Shown in pieces: positions 42,030-51,428 of a stretch of 64,000 bases of DNA. Source of the DNA: Paenibacillus tyrphae. GTDB taxonomy: Bacteria; Bacillota; Bacilli; Paenibacillales; NBRC-103111. Location: positions 62,001 through 126,000 of the forward strand of contig NZ_BSDJ01000010.1 in the NCBI RefSeq assembly GCF_027925525.1. The letters run 5' to 3'. Each line of letters starts with the position of its first letter. Position 1 is the first letter of the stretch. Under the pieces are notes generated by a model. The model was not told the origin of the DNA and made no database searches. It saw nothing but the letters and a program-made list of their open reading frames with translations. Both the position numbers and the translations under genes were made by a program.

Positions 42030-42679
42030 AAGACAGCCGTTACCGGATCGCCCGGCGGGCGGCGCAGGAAATTCAAGACGGGATGCTCGTGAACCTCGGC
42101 ATCGGGATTCCGACCTTGGTGGCCAATTATGTGCCGCCGGAGATCCAAGTGTTTTTTCACGCGGAAAACGGCATCCTGGGCACAGGACCGAGCCCGGCCA
42201 AGGGGAGTGAAGATCCCGCGCTGTGCAATGCCGGAGGCTTTCCGGTGACCATCGTGCCGGGCGCATCGTATTTCGACAGCGCGACGGCGTTCGGGATTAT
42301 CCGCCGCGGCTATGTCGACATCACGATTCTGGGCGCGCTCGAAGTGAGCCAGCACGGGGATTTGGCGAACTGGATCGTTCCCGGCAAACGGGTGCCCGGG
42401 ATGGGCGGAGCGATGGAGCTGGCGCAAAAATCGCGCAAGGTCATCGTGCTGATGAACCATACGAACAAGCAGGGCGAGTCGAAAATATTGAAGCAGTGCT
42501 CGCTGCCTTTAACCGCGCCGCGCTGCGTGGATATGATCATTACCGAAATGGCCGTGATGGAAGTGACGGACGAAGGACTTGTTTTGCGGGAAGTGATGGC
42601 CCCCTTCACAGCAGAAGATGTCATCCGGCAGACGGAAGCGGAGTTGATCGTTCCGTCCGTCGTGTCCACGATTCAATAA
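42014..42679 (+). CDS. yodR: 3-oxoacid CoA-transferase subunit B (YodR-like)
   Basis: 221 residues from the ATG at 42014 (AAGGAG upstream). Family-I beta subunit with NLGIGIPTLVANYV near 28 and the catalytic glutamate in FFHAENGILGTGP near 48; later GGFPVTIVPGASYFDSA and GAMELAQKSRKVIVLMNHTN. Forms the active enzyme with the preceding subunit. Confidence 0.92.
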   Translation: MGVGVEDSRYRIARRAAQEIQDGMLVNLGIGIPTLVANYVPPEIQVFFHAENGILGTGPSPAKGSEDPALCNAGGFPVTIVPGASYFDSATAFGIIRRGYVDITILGALEVSQHGDLANWIVPGKRVPGMGGAMELAQKSRKVIVLMNHTNKQGESKILKQCSLPLTAPRCVDMIITEMAVMEVTDEGLVLREVMAPFTAEDVIRQTEAELIVPSVVSTIQ

Positions 42680-42694
42680 GGGAGGCAATCCGTG

Positions 42695-43879
42695 ATGAAT
42701 GAAGTCGTTATCGCGGCGGGAGTCCGCACGGCGGTCGGAGCCTTCGGCAAGTCGCTGCGGGATGTGCCCGCCACCGAGCTGGGGCGTCAAGTGCTGACGG
42801 GCTTGATGGCGAAAACGGCGCTGCCGAAGGAAGACGTTGGCGAAGTCATTTTCGGCCACGGCTATGTGCACGGCGGAGGGCTCAATTCGGCCCGAATCAG
42901 CTCGCAGCGGGCAGGTTTTCCGCTAACGGTGCCGGGGCACATCGTCATCAAAGCATGCGGCTCGGGCCTCAAGGCGATCACCAACGCAGCGCTGGCGATT
43001 GCGGCGGGGCAAGAGGAAGCCGTCATTGCGGGCGGCGTGGAGAGCATGAGCCAAGCGCCTTATTTGGTCCGAAACCGCTGGGGCACGAAATTCGGAAATG
43101 TCACTATGGAGGACGCACTGCTCGCCGACGGGCTGACCTGCTCGTTGGGGAATGAGCATATGGGCATGACTGCGGAGCGATTAGCCGAGCAGTACGGCAT
43201 TACACGGGAAGAGCAGGACCAGTTTGCGTTCGAAAGCCATCGGAAGGCGGCCGACGCGGTCCGTAGCGGACGGTTCAAGGACGAAATCGTGCCGCTGGAG
43301 CTTCAGGAACGGCAAGGCGTCCGGCTCTTCGACCGGGACGAGTCGCTGCGGGAAGATATCGAGCTGGCGAAGCTCGCCAAGCTGCCTGCCGTCTTCAAGC
43401 AAGACGGCACGATCACCGCGGGCAACGCCTGCCCGATGAACGACGGCGCAGCCGCCGTGCTGCTGCTGTCCCGCAGCAAAGCGGAGCGGGCGGGCATCCA
43501 GCCGCTGCTCAAGGTCAAGGCGTTCGCCAGCGCCGGAGTCGATCCGGGCGTGATGGGCATCGGGCCGGTGCCTGCCGTCCATAAGGCGCTGCACAAGGCG
43601 GGGCTAACGCTCGACGACATCGGGCTGATCGAGCTGAACGAGGCGTTCGCCGCGCAAGCGCTGGCCGTCATCCGTGAGTTGAAGCTAAACCCGGAGCGGG
43701 TGAACGTCAACGGCGGCGCGATTGCGCTGGGGCATCCGGTAGGCGCTACCGGAGCGAAGCTGACCGTGACGCTGATGCACGAAATGCTGCGGTCCGGCGT
43801 GAAGTACGGCATGGTGACGCTGTGCATGGCCGGCGGCATGGGCATTGCTGTGATCTACGAGAACGTGAGCGAGGCGTAG
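42695..43879 (+). CDS. Thiolase (acetyl-CoA C-acyltransferase)
   Basis: 394 residues. Nucleophilic cysteine in IKACGSGLKAITNA near 88, LIELNEAFAAQALAV near 312, GGAIALGHPVGATGAK near 345 (catalytic His) and the second Cys in TLCMAGGMGIAV near 380. ATG 42695 is chosen (GGGAGG nine bases upstream). In the lysine pathway it would split 6-acetamido-3-oxohexanoyl-CoA to acetyl-CoA and 4-acetamidobutyryl-CoA. B. subtilis yod has no thiolase in the cluster, so this operon is more complete. Confidence 0.92.
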   Translation: MNEVVIAAGVRTAVGAFGKSLRDVPATELGRQVLTGLMAKTALPKEDVGEVIFGHGYVHGGGLNSARISSQRAGFPLTVPGHIVIKACGSGLKAITNAALAIAAGQEEAVIAGGVESMSQAPYLVRNRWGTKFGNVTMEDALLADGLTCSLGNEHMGMTAERLAEQYGITREEQDQFAFESHRKAADAVRSGRFKDEIVPLELQERQGVRLFDRDESLREDIELAKLAKLPAVFKQDGTITAGNACPMNDGAAAVLLLSRSKAERAGIQPLLKVKAFASAGVDPGVMGIGPVPAVHKALHKAGLTLDDIGLIELNEAFAAQALAVIRELKLNPERVNVNGGAIALGHPVGATGAKLTVTLMHEMLRSGVKYGMVTLCMAGGMGIAVIYENVSEA

Positions 43880-43911
43880 GTTTAGATTTTTTTGGGGGTT
43901 CGGTGAAAAAA

Positions 43912-44046
43912 GGAGCGGAGCGAGCGGAATCATTCTGGAGAAGCGTAGCGGTCGCCTTTGTCTCCGGATTCTAACCTCTAAAGGGGTTATTGGATGAAAG
44001 AATCCGGGGACAAGAGCGAATCGGAAGAATGATCCGCACGCGCAGC
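43912..44046. repeat. Interspersed palindromic repeat, copy B
   Basis: Same element as 11013-11147: shared stretches include TTCTGGAGAAGCG, AGCGGTCGCCTTTGTC and AGAATCCGGGGACAA. Arm bases differ from copy A in a pairing-preserving way (AATCATTCT with AGAATGATC versus AATCGTTCT with AGAACGATC). It sits in the 207-base gap between the thiolase and the M20 deacylase genes, again inside an operon. Confidence 0.75.
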
Positions 44047-44086
44047 AATCACCTTTTCACCTTACTTCCGCACAAGGAGGAGAAAC

Positions 44087-45364
44087 ATGTCAGAGCTCCA
44101 AGCACGGATTAAGCAGTGGATGCGCACGAACAGCGAGGAAGGTATGGCCTTCCTGCAGCGGCTGGTGCAGGTGCCAAGCACGCAGGGCCATGAGGCGGCG
44201 GCGCAGGCATTGGTCGCCGAGAAGCTGCAGCAGATGGGTTTAGAGGTCGACGTATGGGAGTTGGACGTGGAAGCTTTGAAGAAGCATCCGTACTTTTGCT
44301 CCTCGCGGCCGGATTTCGATAACTGCCCGAATGTGGTCGGCATTCTGCGCGGGTCCGGCGGCGGGAAGTCGATCATCCTGAACGGCCATATTGATGTCGT
44401 CCCGGAGGGGGAGCGCGAGCAGTGGTCGGACGATCCGTACAGCGGCGCGATCCGAGACGGCAAAATGTACGGCCGCGGCGTCACGGATATGAAAGGCGGC
44501 AACGTCTCTCTGCTGCTGGCGATCCAAGCGATCCAAGGGCTGGGCCTTCGGCTGAAAGGCGACGTCATCTTTCAGAGCGTCGTCGAGGAAGAAAGCGGCG
44601 GAGCCGGTACGCTCGCGACCGTGATGCGGGGCTACCACGCCGACGCGGCGATCATCCCGGAGCCGACGAATATGCGTATTTTTCCGAAGCAGCAGGGCTC
44701 GATGTGGTTCCGGATTCAAGTGAAGGGCCGGGCGGCGCACGGCGGCACCCGGTATGAAGGAGTCAGCGCCATCGAGAAAAGCATGCTCGTCATTCGCCAT
44801 ATTCAAGCGCTGGAGGAACGGCGCAACGCCCGGATCACCGATCCGCTGTATCAAAATACGCCGATTCCGATCCCGATCAACATCGGGGTCATCCAAGGCG
44901 GCAACTGGCCGTCCTCGGTTCCCGATCTCGTCCGTTTGGAAGGCCGGATGGGCGTCTCGCCCGAGGAAACGATTGAGGAAGCGAAGCTGGAGATGGAGCA
45001 GTGGCTGGAGCAGCTTGCCGAGCAGGACCCGTGGTTTAAGGAGCACGCCCCGGTGTTGGAATGGTTCGGTGCCCGCTGGATTCCCGGTTCCATGGAGATG
45101 GAGCATGAGCTCATGCACACCTTGGCGGAGCAGTACCGCAAGGTCGCCGGAGCGGAGCCGGTCATCGAAGCGTCCCCGTGGGGAACGGACGGCGGTCTGC
45201 TGACCCAAGCGGGCAAGACGCCTGCCATCGTGTTCGGGCCCGGGGTTACGGAAGTCGCTCATTACCCGAACGAATATATCGAGCTGGACAAAGTGACGGA
45301 AGCGGCGGAAATCATTGCTTTGACGCTTATCGATTGGTGCGGACTGGACGAAACGAACGGTTAA
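44087..45364 (+). CDS. yodQ: M20-family deacylase (YodQ-like)
   Basis: 425 residues, ArgE/DapE/ACY1 type. Metal ligands in ILNGHIDVVPEG near 100, YGRGVTDMKGG near 128, VVEEESGGAGT near 167 (catalytic Glu) and AAIIPEPTN near 190. B. subtilis YodQ is the matching protein in the yod cluster. In the proposed route it would remove the acetyl group from 4-acetamidobutyrate to give GABA, the substrate of the next enzyme. AAGGAGGAG precedes the ATG. The palindromic repeat copy B lies just upstream. Confidence 0.87.
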   Translation: MSELQARIKQWMRTNSEEGMAFLQRLVQVPSTQGHEAAAQALVAEKLQQMGLEVDVWELDVEALKKHPYFCSSRPDFDNCPNVVGILRGSGGGKSIILNGHIDVVPEGEREQWSDDPYSGAIRDGKMYGRGVTDMKGGNVSLLLAIQAIQGLGLRLKGDVIFQSVVEEESGGAGTLATVMRGYHADAAIIPEPTNMRIFPKQQGSMWFRIQVKGRAAHGGTRYEGVSAIEKSMLVIRHIQALEERRNARITDPLYQNTPIPIPINIGVIQGGNWPSSVPDLVRLEGRMGVSPEETIEEAKLEMEQWLEQLAEQDPWFKEHAPVLEWFGARWIPGSMEMEHELMHTLAEQYRKVAGAEPVIEASPWGTDGGLLTQAGKTPAIVFGPGVTEVAHYPNEYIELDKVTEAAEIIALTLIDWCGLDETNG

Positions 45365-45392
45365 TTTTTCAAGCCGAAAGGGGAACAAACCA

Positions 45393-46763
45393 ATGACAGC
45401 CCAACGAAAATTCGTATCGGTGGCAGCCGAATTGCCGGGAGCGAAGACAAAAGCGCTTCTGGAACGCAGACAGCAAACGGTATCCAAGGGAGTCGGCAAC
45501 AACCATCCTTTGTTTGTCGAGAGCGCGCAGGGGGCGCTGCTGTACGATGTGGACGGCAACGTGTTCCTGGACTTCGTCGGCGCGATCGGCACCATCAACG
45601 CGGGCCACAGCCCGGCCGAGGTCGTAGACGCCATCAAGGCGCAGGCGGAAAAATACATTCATACGTGCTTCCATGTGGGGATGTATGAGCCTTATGTGGC
45701 GTTGTCGGAAAAGCTCGCGGAGATCACCCCGGGCGATTTTGCGAAAAAAGCCGTGCTCTTGAACAGCGGCGCGGAGGCGGTTGAGAACGCGGTGAAGATC
45801 GCCCGGAAATATACGGGCAAAACGGGCATCGTCTCGTTCACACGCGGCTTCCACGGCCGGACCCTACTTGGCATGTCCCTGACGAGCAAAGTAAAGCCGT
45901 ACAAATACCAGATGGGGCCGTATGCCCCGGCGATCTATAAAGCGCCTTTCCCTTATCCGTACCAACGTCCCGCGTCGATGACCGAAGAGGAGTATGGGGA
46001 TTTTTGCCTGAAGCAGTTCGAGGACTTCCTGCTGACCGAGGTCGCCCCGGAAGAGCTGGCGGCGGTCATTATGGAGCCGGTGCAGGGCGAGGGAGGCTTC
46101 ATCGTCCCGCCGAAATCGTTCGTGCAGGGCGTCTTTCAGATTTGCAAGAAGCATGGTATCTTGTTTATTGCCGATGAAATTCAGACCGGCTTCGGCCGGA
46201 CCGGAGAAATGTTCGCTTCGACGCTGTTCGATATCGAGCCGGATCTCATCACGCTTTCCAAGTCGATCGCCGCAGGTCTTCCGATCAGCGCCGTCGTCGG
46301 CAAAGCGGAGATCATGGACGCCCCGAACCCGGGCGAAATCGGCGGAACCTATGGCGGTAGCCCGCTCGGCTGCGCAGCGGCTTTGGCCGTGATCGAGATG
46401 ATGCAGCGCGAAGACCTTCCGGGAAAATCGCGGGTTATCGGCGACACGATCCGCAGTCATTTCCAAAAGCTGCAGGATGAGTTTAAAATCATCGGAGACG
46501 TTCGCGGACTGGGTGCGATGTGCGCCGTGGAGTTCGTCGATCCGGACACCGGCAAGCCGGCGAAAGAGTTCGTTGCAGCTTTGCTGCAAGCTTGTTACCG
46601 AAAAGGAGTGGTCCTGCTCGGCGCAGGAGTCCACAGCAATATTGTCCGTTTCTTGACCCCGCTGGTCATCACGGAGGAGCAGCTGCAAGAAGGGCTCGAC
46701 ATTATTAGCGAGGCTATGGCGGAGCTGAGTGCCGTATCGGCTGGCGCAGGCAAGGCGGACTGA
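45393..46763 (+). CDS. gabT: 4-aminobutyrate aminotransferase
   Basis: 456 residues. Class-III PLP enzyme with VDGNVFLDFVGAIGTINAGH near 50, LLNSGAEAVENAVKIARKYT near 118, SFTRGFHGRTLLGMSLTSK near 150, IADEIQTGFGRTGEMFAS near 260 and PLP Lys in LSKSIAAGLPISAVVG near 290. These match GabT more closely than ornithine or acetylornithine aminotransferases. Converts GABA plus 2-oxoglutarate to succinate semialdehyde and glutamate. Its place right after the deacylase supports a GABA intermediate. Confidence 0.9.
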   Translation: MTAQRKFVSVAAELPGAKTKALLERRQQTVSKGVGNNHPLFVESAQGALLYDVDGNVFLDFVGAIGTINAGHSPAEVVDAIKAQAEKYIHTCFHVGMYEPYVALSEKLAEITPGDFAKKAVLLNSGAEAVENAVKIARKYTGKTGIVSFTRGFHGRTLLGMSLTSKVKPYKYQMGPYAPAIYKAPFPYPYQRPASMTEEEYGDFCLKQFEDFLLTEVAPEELAAVIMEPVQGEGGFIVPPKSFVQGVFQICKKHGILFIADEIQTGFGRTGEMFASTLFDIEPDLITLSKSIAAGLPISAVVGKAEIMDAPNPGEIGGTYGGSPLGCAAALAVIEMMQREDLPGKSRVIGDTIRSHFQKLQDEFKIIGDVRGLGAMCAVEFVDPDTGKPAKEFVAALLQACYRKGVVLLGAGVHSNIVRFLTPLVITEEQLQEGLDIISEAMAELSAVSAGAGKAD

Positions 46764-46793
46764 TCGTATCGCATAAGGAGGCGGATTTACTTC

Positions 46794-48218
46794 ATGAAAA
46801 AGCATGCATTCATCGACGGAACCTGGGTTGAGACGAAAAATTACACCCCGCTGTACTCGCCGTACTCCAAGGAAAAGCTGGCCGACATCGCTTCGGCCGA
46901 TCTCGCGGAGACCGAGCTGGCGATCGAAGCGGCGGTCCGCTGCAAGCCGGTCATGCGAAGCATGCCGGCCCACCAACGGGCCAGCATTCTTGAAACCGTG
47001 TCCCGCCTGCTGGAACAGCGCCGCGAAGAAGCAGCCCGCCTCATCGCGCTGGAAGCCGCCAAGCCGATCAAAGCCGCTCTGATCGAGGTGGACCGCACGA
47101 TCCAGACGTATAAGCTGGCCGGCGAGGAAGCGAAGCGGATTCACGGCGAAACGTTGGCGATGGACGCCGTTCCCGGAGGGGAAGGTCGCTTCGCTTATAC
47201 CGTAAGAGAGCCGCTGGGCGTAGTCGGGGCGGTTACCCCGTTCAATTTCCCGATGAATCTGGTCGCCCACAAGCTGGGCCCGGCCATCGCCGCGGGCAAT
47301 ACCGTCGTCCTGAAGCCTGCGGGCCAGACGCCGTTATCCGCGTTCTTCATCGCGGAGCTGTTCATGGAAGCCGGACTTCCGGCCGGCGCGCTGAACGTCG
47401 TCACCGGCGCCGGCAGAGTCATCGGCGATAAAATCGTCGAAGACCCCCGCGTCGATGTCATTACATTCACGGGAAGCCCGTCCGTCGGCAAAAGCATCCG
47501 CGCGAAAGCCGGATTGAAGCGCGTCACGCTGGAGTTGGGCTCCAACTCCGCCGTTATCGTGGACAGCGACGCCCGGATCGATTCCATTATTGCTCGTTGT
47601 GTCACAGGCGCTTTCTCGTTCCAAGGCCAAGTCTGCATCTCCTTGCAGCGGGTGTACGTCCTGGAGGACAGGTATGACGAGTTTGTCGAAAAATTCGTCG
47701 CAGCGGCCAAGCAGCTCAAGCTTGGAGACCCGCTGGATGCCGATACGGACGTGTCCGCGATGATCTCCGAACGGGAAACGGAGCGGGCTGTGGAATGGAT
47801 TCAGGAAGCCGCGCAGCAGGGAGCAACCGTGGCGCTGGGCGGAACGGCCGAAGGCGGGATTCTTGCGCCGACGGTGCTACTGAACGTCCCTCCTGACGCG
47901 CAAGTGTCCTGCAAGGAAGTGTTTGCCCCGATTGTGCTGATCAACAAGGTCAGCTCGGTGGAGGAAGCGGTAGACTGGGTCAACCACTCCATCTATGGGC
48001 TCCAAGCAGGGATTTATACCGACAACCTGCACACGGCTATGAACGCGATCGATAAGCTGCATGTGGGCGGCGTCATGATCAACGACATACCAACCTTCCG
48101 GCTCGATCACATGCCCTACGGCGGCGTGAAAGAAAGCGGCGTTGGACGCGAAGGTATCAAGTATGCGGTGGAGGAATTGACGGAGTTGAAGCTCGTGGTG
48201 TTTAACCGGAGTCGGTAG
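46794..48218 (+). CDS. NAD(P)-dependent aldehyde dehydrogenase (succinate-semialdehyde type)
   Basis: 474 residues with complete ALDH signatures: PFNFPMNLVAHKLGPAIAAG near 145, FTGSPSVGKSI near 225, catalytic Glu in LELGSNSAV near 250 and Cys in FSFQGQVCISLQRV near 283. PYGGVKESGVGREG lies near the C-terminus. After GabT the expected substrate is succinate semialdehyde, yielding succinate. Specificity for NAD or NADP cannot be read. Last gene of the operon. Confidence 0.9.
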   Translation: MKKHAFIDGTWVETKNYTPLYSPYSKEKLADIASADLAETELAIEAAVRCKPVMRSMPAHQRASILETVSRLLEQRREEAARLIALEAAKPIKAALIEVDRTIQTYKLAGEEAKRIHGETLAMDAVPGGEGRFAYTVREPLGVVGAVTPFNFPMNLVAHKLGPAIAAGNTVVLKPAGQTPLSAFFIAELFMEAGLPAGALNVVTGAGRVIGDKIVEDPRVDVITFTGSPSVGKSIRAKAGLKRVTLELGSNSAVIVDSDARIDSIIARCVTGAFSFQGQVCISLQRVYVLEDRYDEFVEKFVAAAKQLKLGDPLDADTDVSAMISERETERAVEWIQEAAQQGATVALGGTAEGGILAPTVLLNVPPDAQVSCKEVFAPIVLINKVSSVEEAVDWVNHSIYGLQAGIYTDNLHTAMNAIDKLHVGGVMINDIPTFRLDHMPYGGVKESGVGREGIKYAVEELTELKLVVFNRSR

Positions 48219-48358
48219 GTGTAGGGGAAGGTCTAAAAAGCAAAAGTATTCATCAAGCGTCGGATATTTAACCGATTGAAATCACCGCTCTGAAAGCAGT
48301 TCAACATCATCATTGGTTCAGAGTAGACGGCGAAAAGTTTTAGCAGAGGCTTGAATTA

Positions 48359-48399
48359 AACAGAGGCAGATCCCAATATTGTGATCTACCTCTGTTTTT
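48359..48399 (+). terminator. Terminator after the lysine operon
   Basis: AACAGAGG-C-AGATC pairs with GATCT-A-CCTCTGTT around ten bases (one mismatch), followed by TTTTT. It lies between convergent genes; the minus-strand T-run is weaker, so it mainly serves the plus-strand operon. Confidence 0.75.
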
Positions 48400-48412
48400 A
48401 CGTTTTTCCAAA

Positions 48413-48748
48413 TTAGTAAACTGTAACCTCGTAAATAACTTGATTGTCTTCATCGATAACTAGAACGGGATATTCATCCGCTTTTACGCCTGTAACTTTC
48501 GTGTAAGTGCTGTAAATTTTTACATCGACCTGTCCAAAATCAAATTCCAGCCTTACGTGGGTTGAAGGAATCTTGAAGCTTGTTCCAACACGTAATTTTT
48601 TGTACTCTCTGGTATAACTTGATGTACTAACAGATTTAGAATCAGTATATGATGCAGTACCTTGTGAAGCATGAGCGTCATATGTGGGTAGCGTGGCAAT
48701 CAAAGAAGCTAATAAACCAACCGACAACATTGCTTTACCAAATTTCAT
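48413..48748 (-). CDS. Small secreted protein of unknown function
   Basis: 111 residues with a cleavable signal peptide (LSVGLLASLIATLPT, likely cut after AHA near residue 27), then a Ser/Thr/Tyr-rich segment and a beta-rich C-terminus. No cysteine or lipobox. GGGAGTGAT lies upstream of the ATG. No family recognised. Confidence 0.6.
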   Translation of the reverse strand: MKFGKAMLSVGLLASLIATLPTYDAHASQGTASYTDSKSVSTSSYTREYKKLRVGTSFKIPSTHVRLEFDFGQVDVKIYSTYTKVTGVKADEYPVLVIDEDNQVIYEVTVY

Positions 48749-49385
48749 GATTAATCACTCCCATTTAATGTTTTCTCCTGCTTGCTGCACAGCTTTTCCG
48801 TGTGTCGAGACTAATGCACTTTTAGTAAGCGGGTGTTAATTTATTTCGTAGTCGTGATCACCTCCCCTTCTTGGATTTGATCATACACTATTTTCCGCAA
48901 AACTAGGCAAATCATGATAATCTGGTTAAAATACGGCATTATCCTGCACAAAAAATGTCGGAAACAGATATAAAAGGGAAATGTCATTTACTTGAAGCAG
49001 TATGTAACGTTATCTATGATCAACTTATTACTTCACTGCTTGGGTTTCCAAAAACCAAAATAAACTATCTGGCACAAGGCTTATGGCGTTTGGTGGGGGC
49101 TTCACATGAAGTTTACGCTGCTTCATTAGATAAAAAAATTACAGCTGCTACTAAAATACGGAGCTATTTTTAAACTCTATCCTTGAACTTGCCAGTCATT
49201 ACGATAGCTTCATCACAAGTCCACCAAATGAGGAATGTGTACAAAAGCTTTTGCTCCTGCTCCGAATAAATAAAGTTTTGCACTTTCTATCAATAAAGAT
49301 AGAGGACGATCCTAAATGGTCATATCATCGTATTCTGACTTAGAATTCGAGAAGCAGCGGAACACGGCTTCTTGTGAAGACCACG
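48749..49385. other. AT-rich gap without a supported gene
   Basis: 637 bases, clearly more AT-rich than the flanks. On the minus strand near 48875-48850 a GGGGAGGTGATCACGACTACG stretch resembles the start of small holin-like type I toxin genes, but the ATG is missing and a stop follows within five codons, so at most a decayed remnant. A 72-codon plus-strand frame at 48955 lacks a ribosome site and is not called. Confidence 0.3.
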
Positions 49386-49961
49386 TTAACCTTCCCTATC
49401 CTCCAAAATCTGATCAATGATTAATAAGTGTTGTGTAATCCGCTTCTTCCGATAATGCTTGCACCAATTCTGTACGATAGATAGCAAAAACAAAGAAGTT
49501 ACAATCACAGCGATTGGAGTAAAAGATCCAAAAATCGATGAAAATAACTCGTTAATGCTGCTTTCATCAGATAACGAGGCAGATCCATTTTTGCTTTGAA
49601 TCGAAAGAAAATTATTTGTAGTGGAAACGAAAACTCCTAAAATAAAAGTACCCACAGGTAGTATAAATTTTACGAAAAGATCGACAGCAATTTGAAAATA
49701 CGTTGTTTCAGTATCATACGATTTAAGTAAGATACGGATTTCTTTTAATTCTTGGGTTTCGATCTGATTATAGGCGTTGTAAGTTTGATGAAACCTGTAG
49801 TTCTTAATTTTCTTTTTATTTCTTCCCCGAGCTTGATTCCAACTCTTCGTGTACTGCGCAATCGGACCTTCTAGGCGTGATTTGAACATCTCTAATAGAA
49901 TGGCTTCAATCGTTATGAACAAACAATCGATAATGATGACAATCAGTGTAGTTTGACTCAT
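49386..49961 (-). CDS. Membrane protein of unknown function
   Basis: 191 residues from the ATG at 49961 (GGAGG six bases upstream; a longer in-frame start at 50006 has none). Three predicted membrane helices (about 4-24, 95-118, 146-166) with a basic 55-residue cytosolic loop (QARGRNKKKIKNYRF) between the first two and a basic C-terminus. Base composition is AT-richer than the neighbours, suggesting acquisition by transfer. No family recognised. Confidence 0.6.
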   Translation of the reverse strand: MSQTTLIVIIIDCLFITIEAILLEMFKSRLEGPIAQYTKSWNQARGRNKKKIKNYRFHQTYNAYNQIETQELKEIRILLKSYDTETTYFQIAVDLFVKFILPVGTFILGVFVSTTNNFLSIQSKNGSASLSDESSINELFSSIFGSFTPIAVIVTSLFLLSIVQNWCKHYRKKRITQHLLIIDQILEDREG

Positions 49962-50543
49962 GGCTGGCCTCCAAAGCTGGAAGAAGATACATACACTATA
50001 GGACATAAAGGACTATGGTTCTAATAATTTTACACGGATACAGGAAAATGTAAATATCTGTCGAATGTATCTCGAAAACGAAAAGTCCGCTTTTAAGAAG
50101 CGTAGACGTGGTTAGGTTCACGTGAAAGCTGGATAAGGAGCATGTAGACTAGGCTCAATCGATTTTGGGGATGGAGCCTAGGTGAGAGGGGATACGGTAT
50201 GAGATGGTCGGAAGTTTGTAGCCGCTACCCTAGTTGTTTTGTTTTGGTGGAAGCTCTCAAGGCTGTGTCGAACAATCACATGCGTACAATTGAAGAAATG
50301 ACGGTTGTGGAAGAATACGATAACCCTATGCAGGCTTGGGCGGGGATACATTAAAGCTATTTACAGAGCATGATAATACTTAGAATGGAACATGAACTAT
50401 TCAGGGGCTGACGCGGGCGATTGCGGGGAATGGCCTGTCCAGAAAGCACCGATATCATCAGGCTCACATAATCCCTCGGGTTTGGTTACAGGGTTGATTG
50501 TACCGAATTCCACGAACGCATGAAAGGGAAGGCCTAGCTTCCG
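49962..50543. other. Mostly empty region with a truncated gene
   Basis: About 580 bases. Apart from the 51-codon frame at 50199 and the terminator at 50526, no gene, promoter pair or repeat could be supported. Confidence 0.3.
50199..50354 (+). pseudogene. Truncated small gene (N-terminal part of a Bacillales conserved protein)
   Basis: 51 residues, ATG with GAGAGGGG seven bases upstream. The start MRWSEVCSRYPSCFVLVEAL and later IEEMTVVEEY match the opening of a conserved roughly 80-residue Bacillales protein of the form MKW-EV---YPN-WVLIEA. The expected C-terminal half is missing; a neighbouring frame continues as AGYIKAIYRA, suggesting a frameshift near 50340. Confidence 0.4.
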
Positions 50544-50556
50544 CTAAGTCCTTCCC
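50526..50556 (-). terminator. Terminator after ablB
   Basis: On the minus strand GGGAAGG-ACT-TAGC-GGAA-GCTA-GG-CCTTCCC forms a strong hairpin followed by TTTC, starting shortly past the ablB stop. The short T-run lowers confidence. Confidence 0.6.
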
Positions 50557-51413
50557 TCCCTGAGGTCGTTCACCCACAGATTCATATCCTCGAATTTGTC
50601 GTAAATCTCGACGCTTTTCGTCAGTCGGCCGTAGTAACGGTATCCCGTCTGCCCGAGGGCGGCATTCATGCCGAACGAAAGGGCTCTCGCCAGCGAATAG
50701 GCGCAATAGATCTTCCTGCTGCGCAGTTCCTCTTCCAGAGCATAAATGAGCACTCTCATCAGCCCAAGCTTGCGGTAAGCCGGAAGTGTGGCACAATCCG
50801 TAATTTCCGCATTGCGGTACGCTTCGTTGATTTCCGCCGAGGCGGCACTGATTAGCAGGCCCGCTTGTTCCACAAGATAAAAGACGGTGCCCTCCCGGAT
50901 GACCTTCTCAACGTACCCAGACTGGCTCATGGGGGTCGGGTACGTCTGAAACACTTGGCCGTACAAAGCGGCAAGCGCCTCGGCATCTTCCGGCTGGGCA
51001 ATACGCAGCGTACAGTCTGCGGGGATCTGCGGGCGTTCCGGCTTCAAGGGGAGCTGAAGCACTTGCCCCAGAATCTGATCTTCCTCGATCCAGTAATCGC
51101 TGGTCCGGCGCTCCAGATCGAAGTAGACGGCCATACAGTAGGCATCGCTGCCAAGAAAATAGCCCTTATAAATCCCTTCGAGCATACACCCTTTGGATAA
51201 AAAGGCAGACCAATCTTCTTCGCGCGACTTGACGAAGGCTTTGGTTAACGCGTGCTGGCCGGCAAGCTCGCACATACGCCCGTAAATAGCATCGATATTT
51301 CCCCGGTAATCGTCCACCCGTATCCTTTTGTTAAAGAAATCGAGGCAAACATGCATCTCGTAATCGCATCCCTGCTCGATTTGATTCGTATAGTAAGCTT
51401 GTTCTTCCAGCAT
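50544..51413 (-). CDS. ablB: Beta-lysine N6-acetyltransferase AblB (YodP-like)
   Basis: 289 residues. The N-terminal half (about 1-145) is the AblB-specific part; the C-terminal half is a GNAT acetyltransferase with RIAQPEDAEALAALYGQVFQ near 148, the acetyl-CoA loop region CATLPAYRKLGLMRVLIYAL near 220 and YSLARALSFGMNAALGQTGY near 250. It acetylates beta-lysine made by KamA. B. subtilis YodP is the counterpart. SD GAGGAGG stands directly before the ATG and is preceded by three tandem hairpins in the leader. It lies on the same strand as kamA, separated by yokU on the other strand. Confidence 0.9.
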   Translation of the reverse strand: MLEEQAYYTNQIEQGCDYEMHVCLDFFNKRIRVDDYRGNIDAIYGRMCELAGQHALTKAFVKSREEDWSAFLSKGCMLEGIYKGYFLGSDAYCMAVYFDLERRTSDYWIEEDQILGQVLQLPLKPERPQIPADCTLRIAQPEDAEALAALYGQVFQTYPTPMSQSGYVEKVIREGTVFYLVEQAGLLISAASAEINEAYRNAEITDCATLPAYRKLGLMRVLIYALEEELRSRKIYCAYSLARALSFGMNAALGQTGYRYYGRLTKSVEIYDKFEDMNLWVNDLREGRT

Positions 51414-51428
51414 GTTTTTCCTCCTCAG

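Noticed and set aside
48236..48340. A possible transposase-like fragment (VQHHHWFRVDGEKF in one frame)
   Set aside because: Only about 20 codons long between stops; too short to support a remnant.
48955..49173. A 72-codon plus-strand gene
   Set aside because: No ribosome site, no promoter, AT-rich chance composition and no similarity I can recognise.
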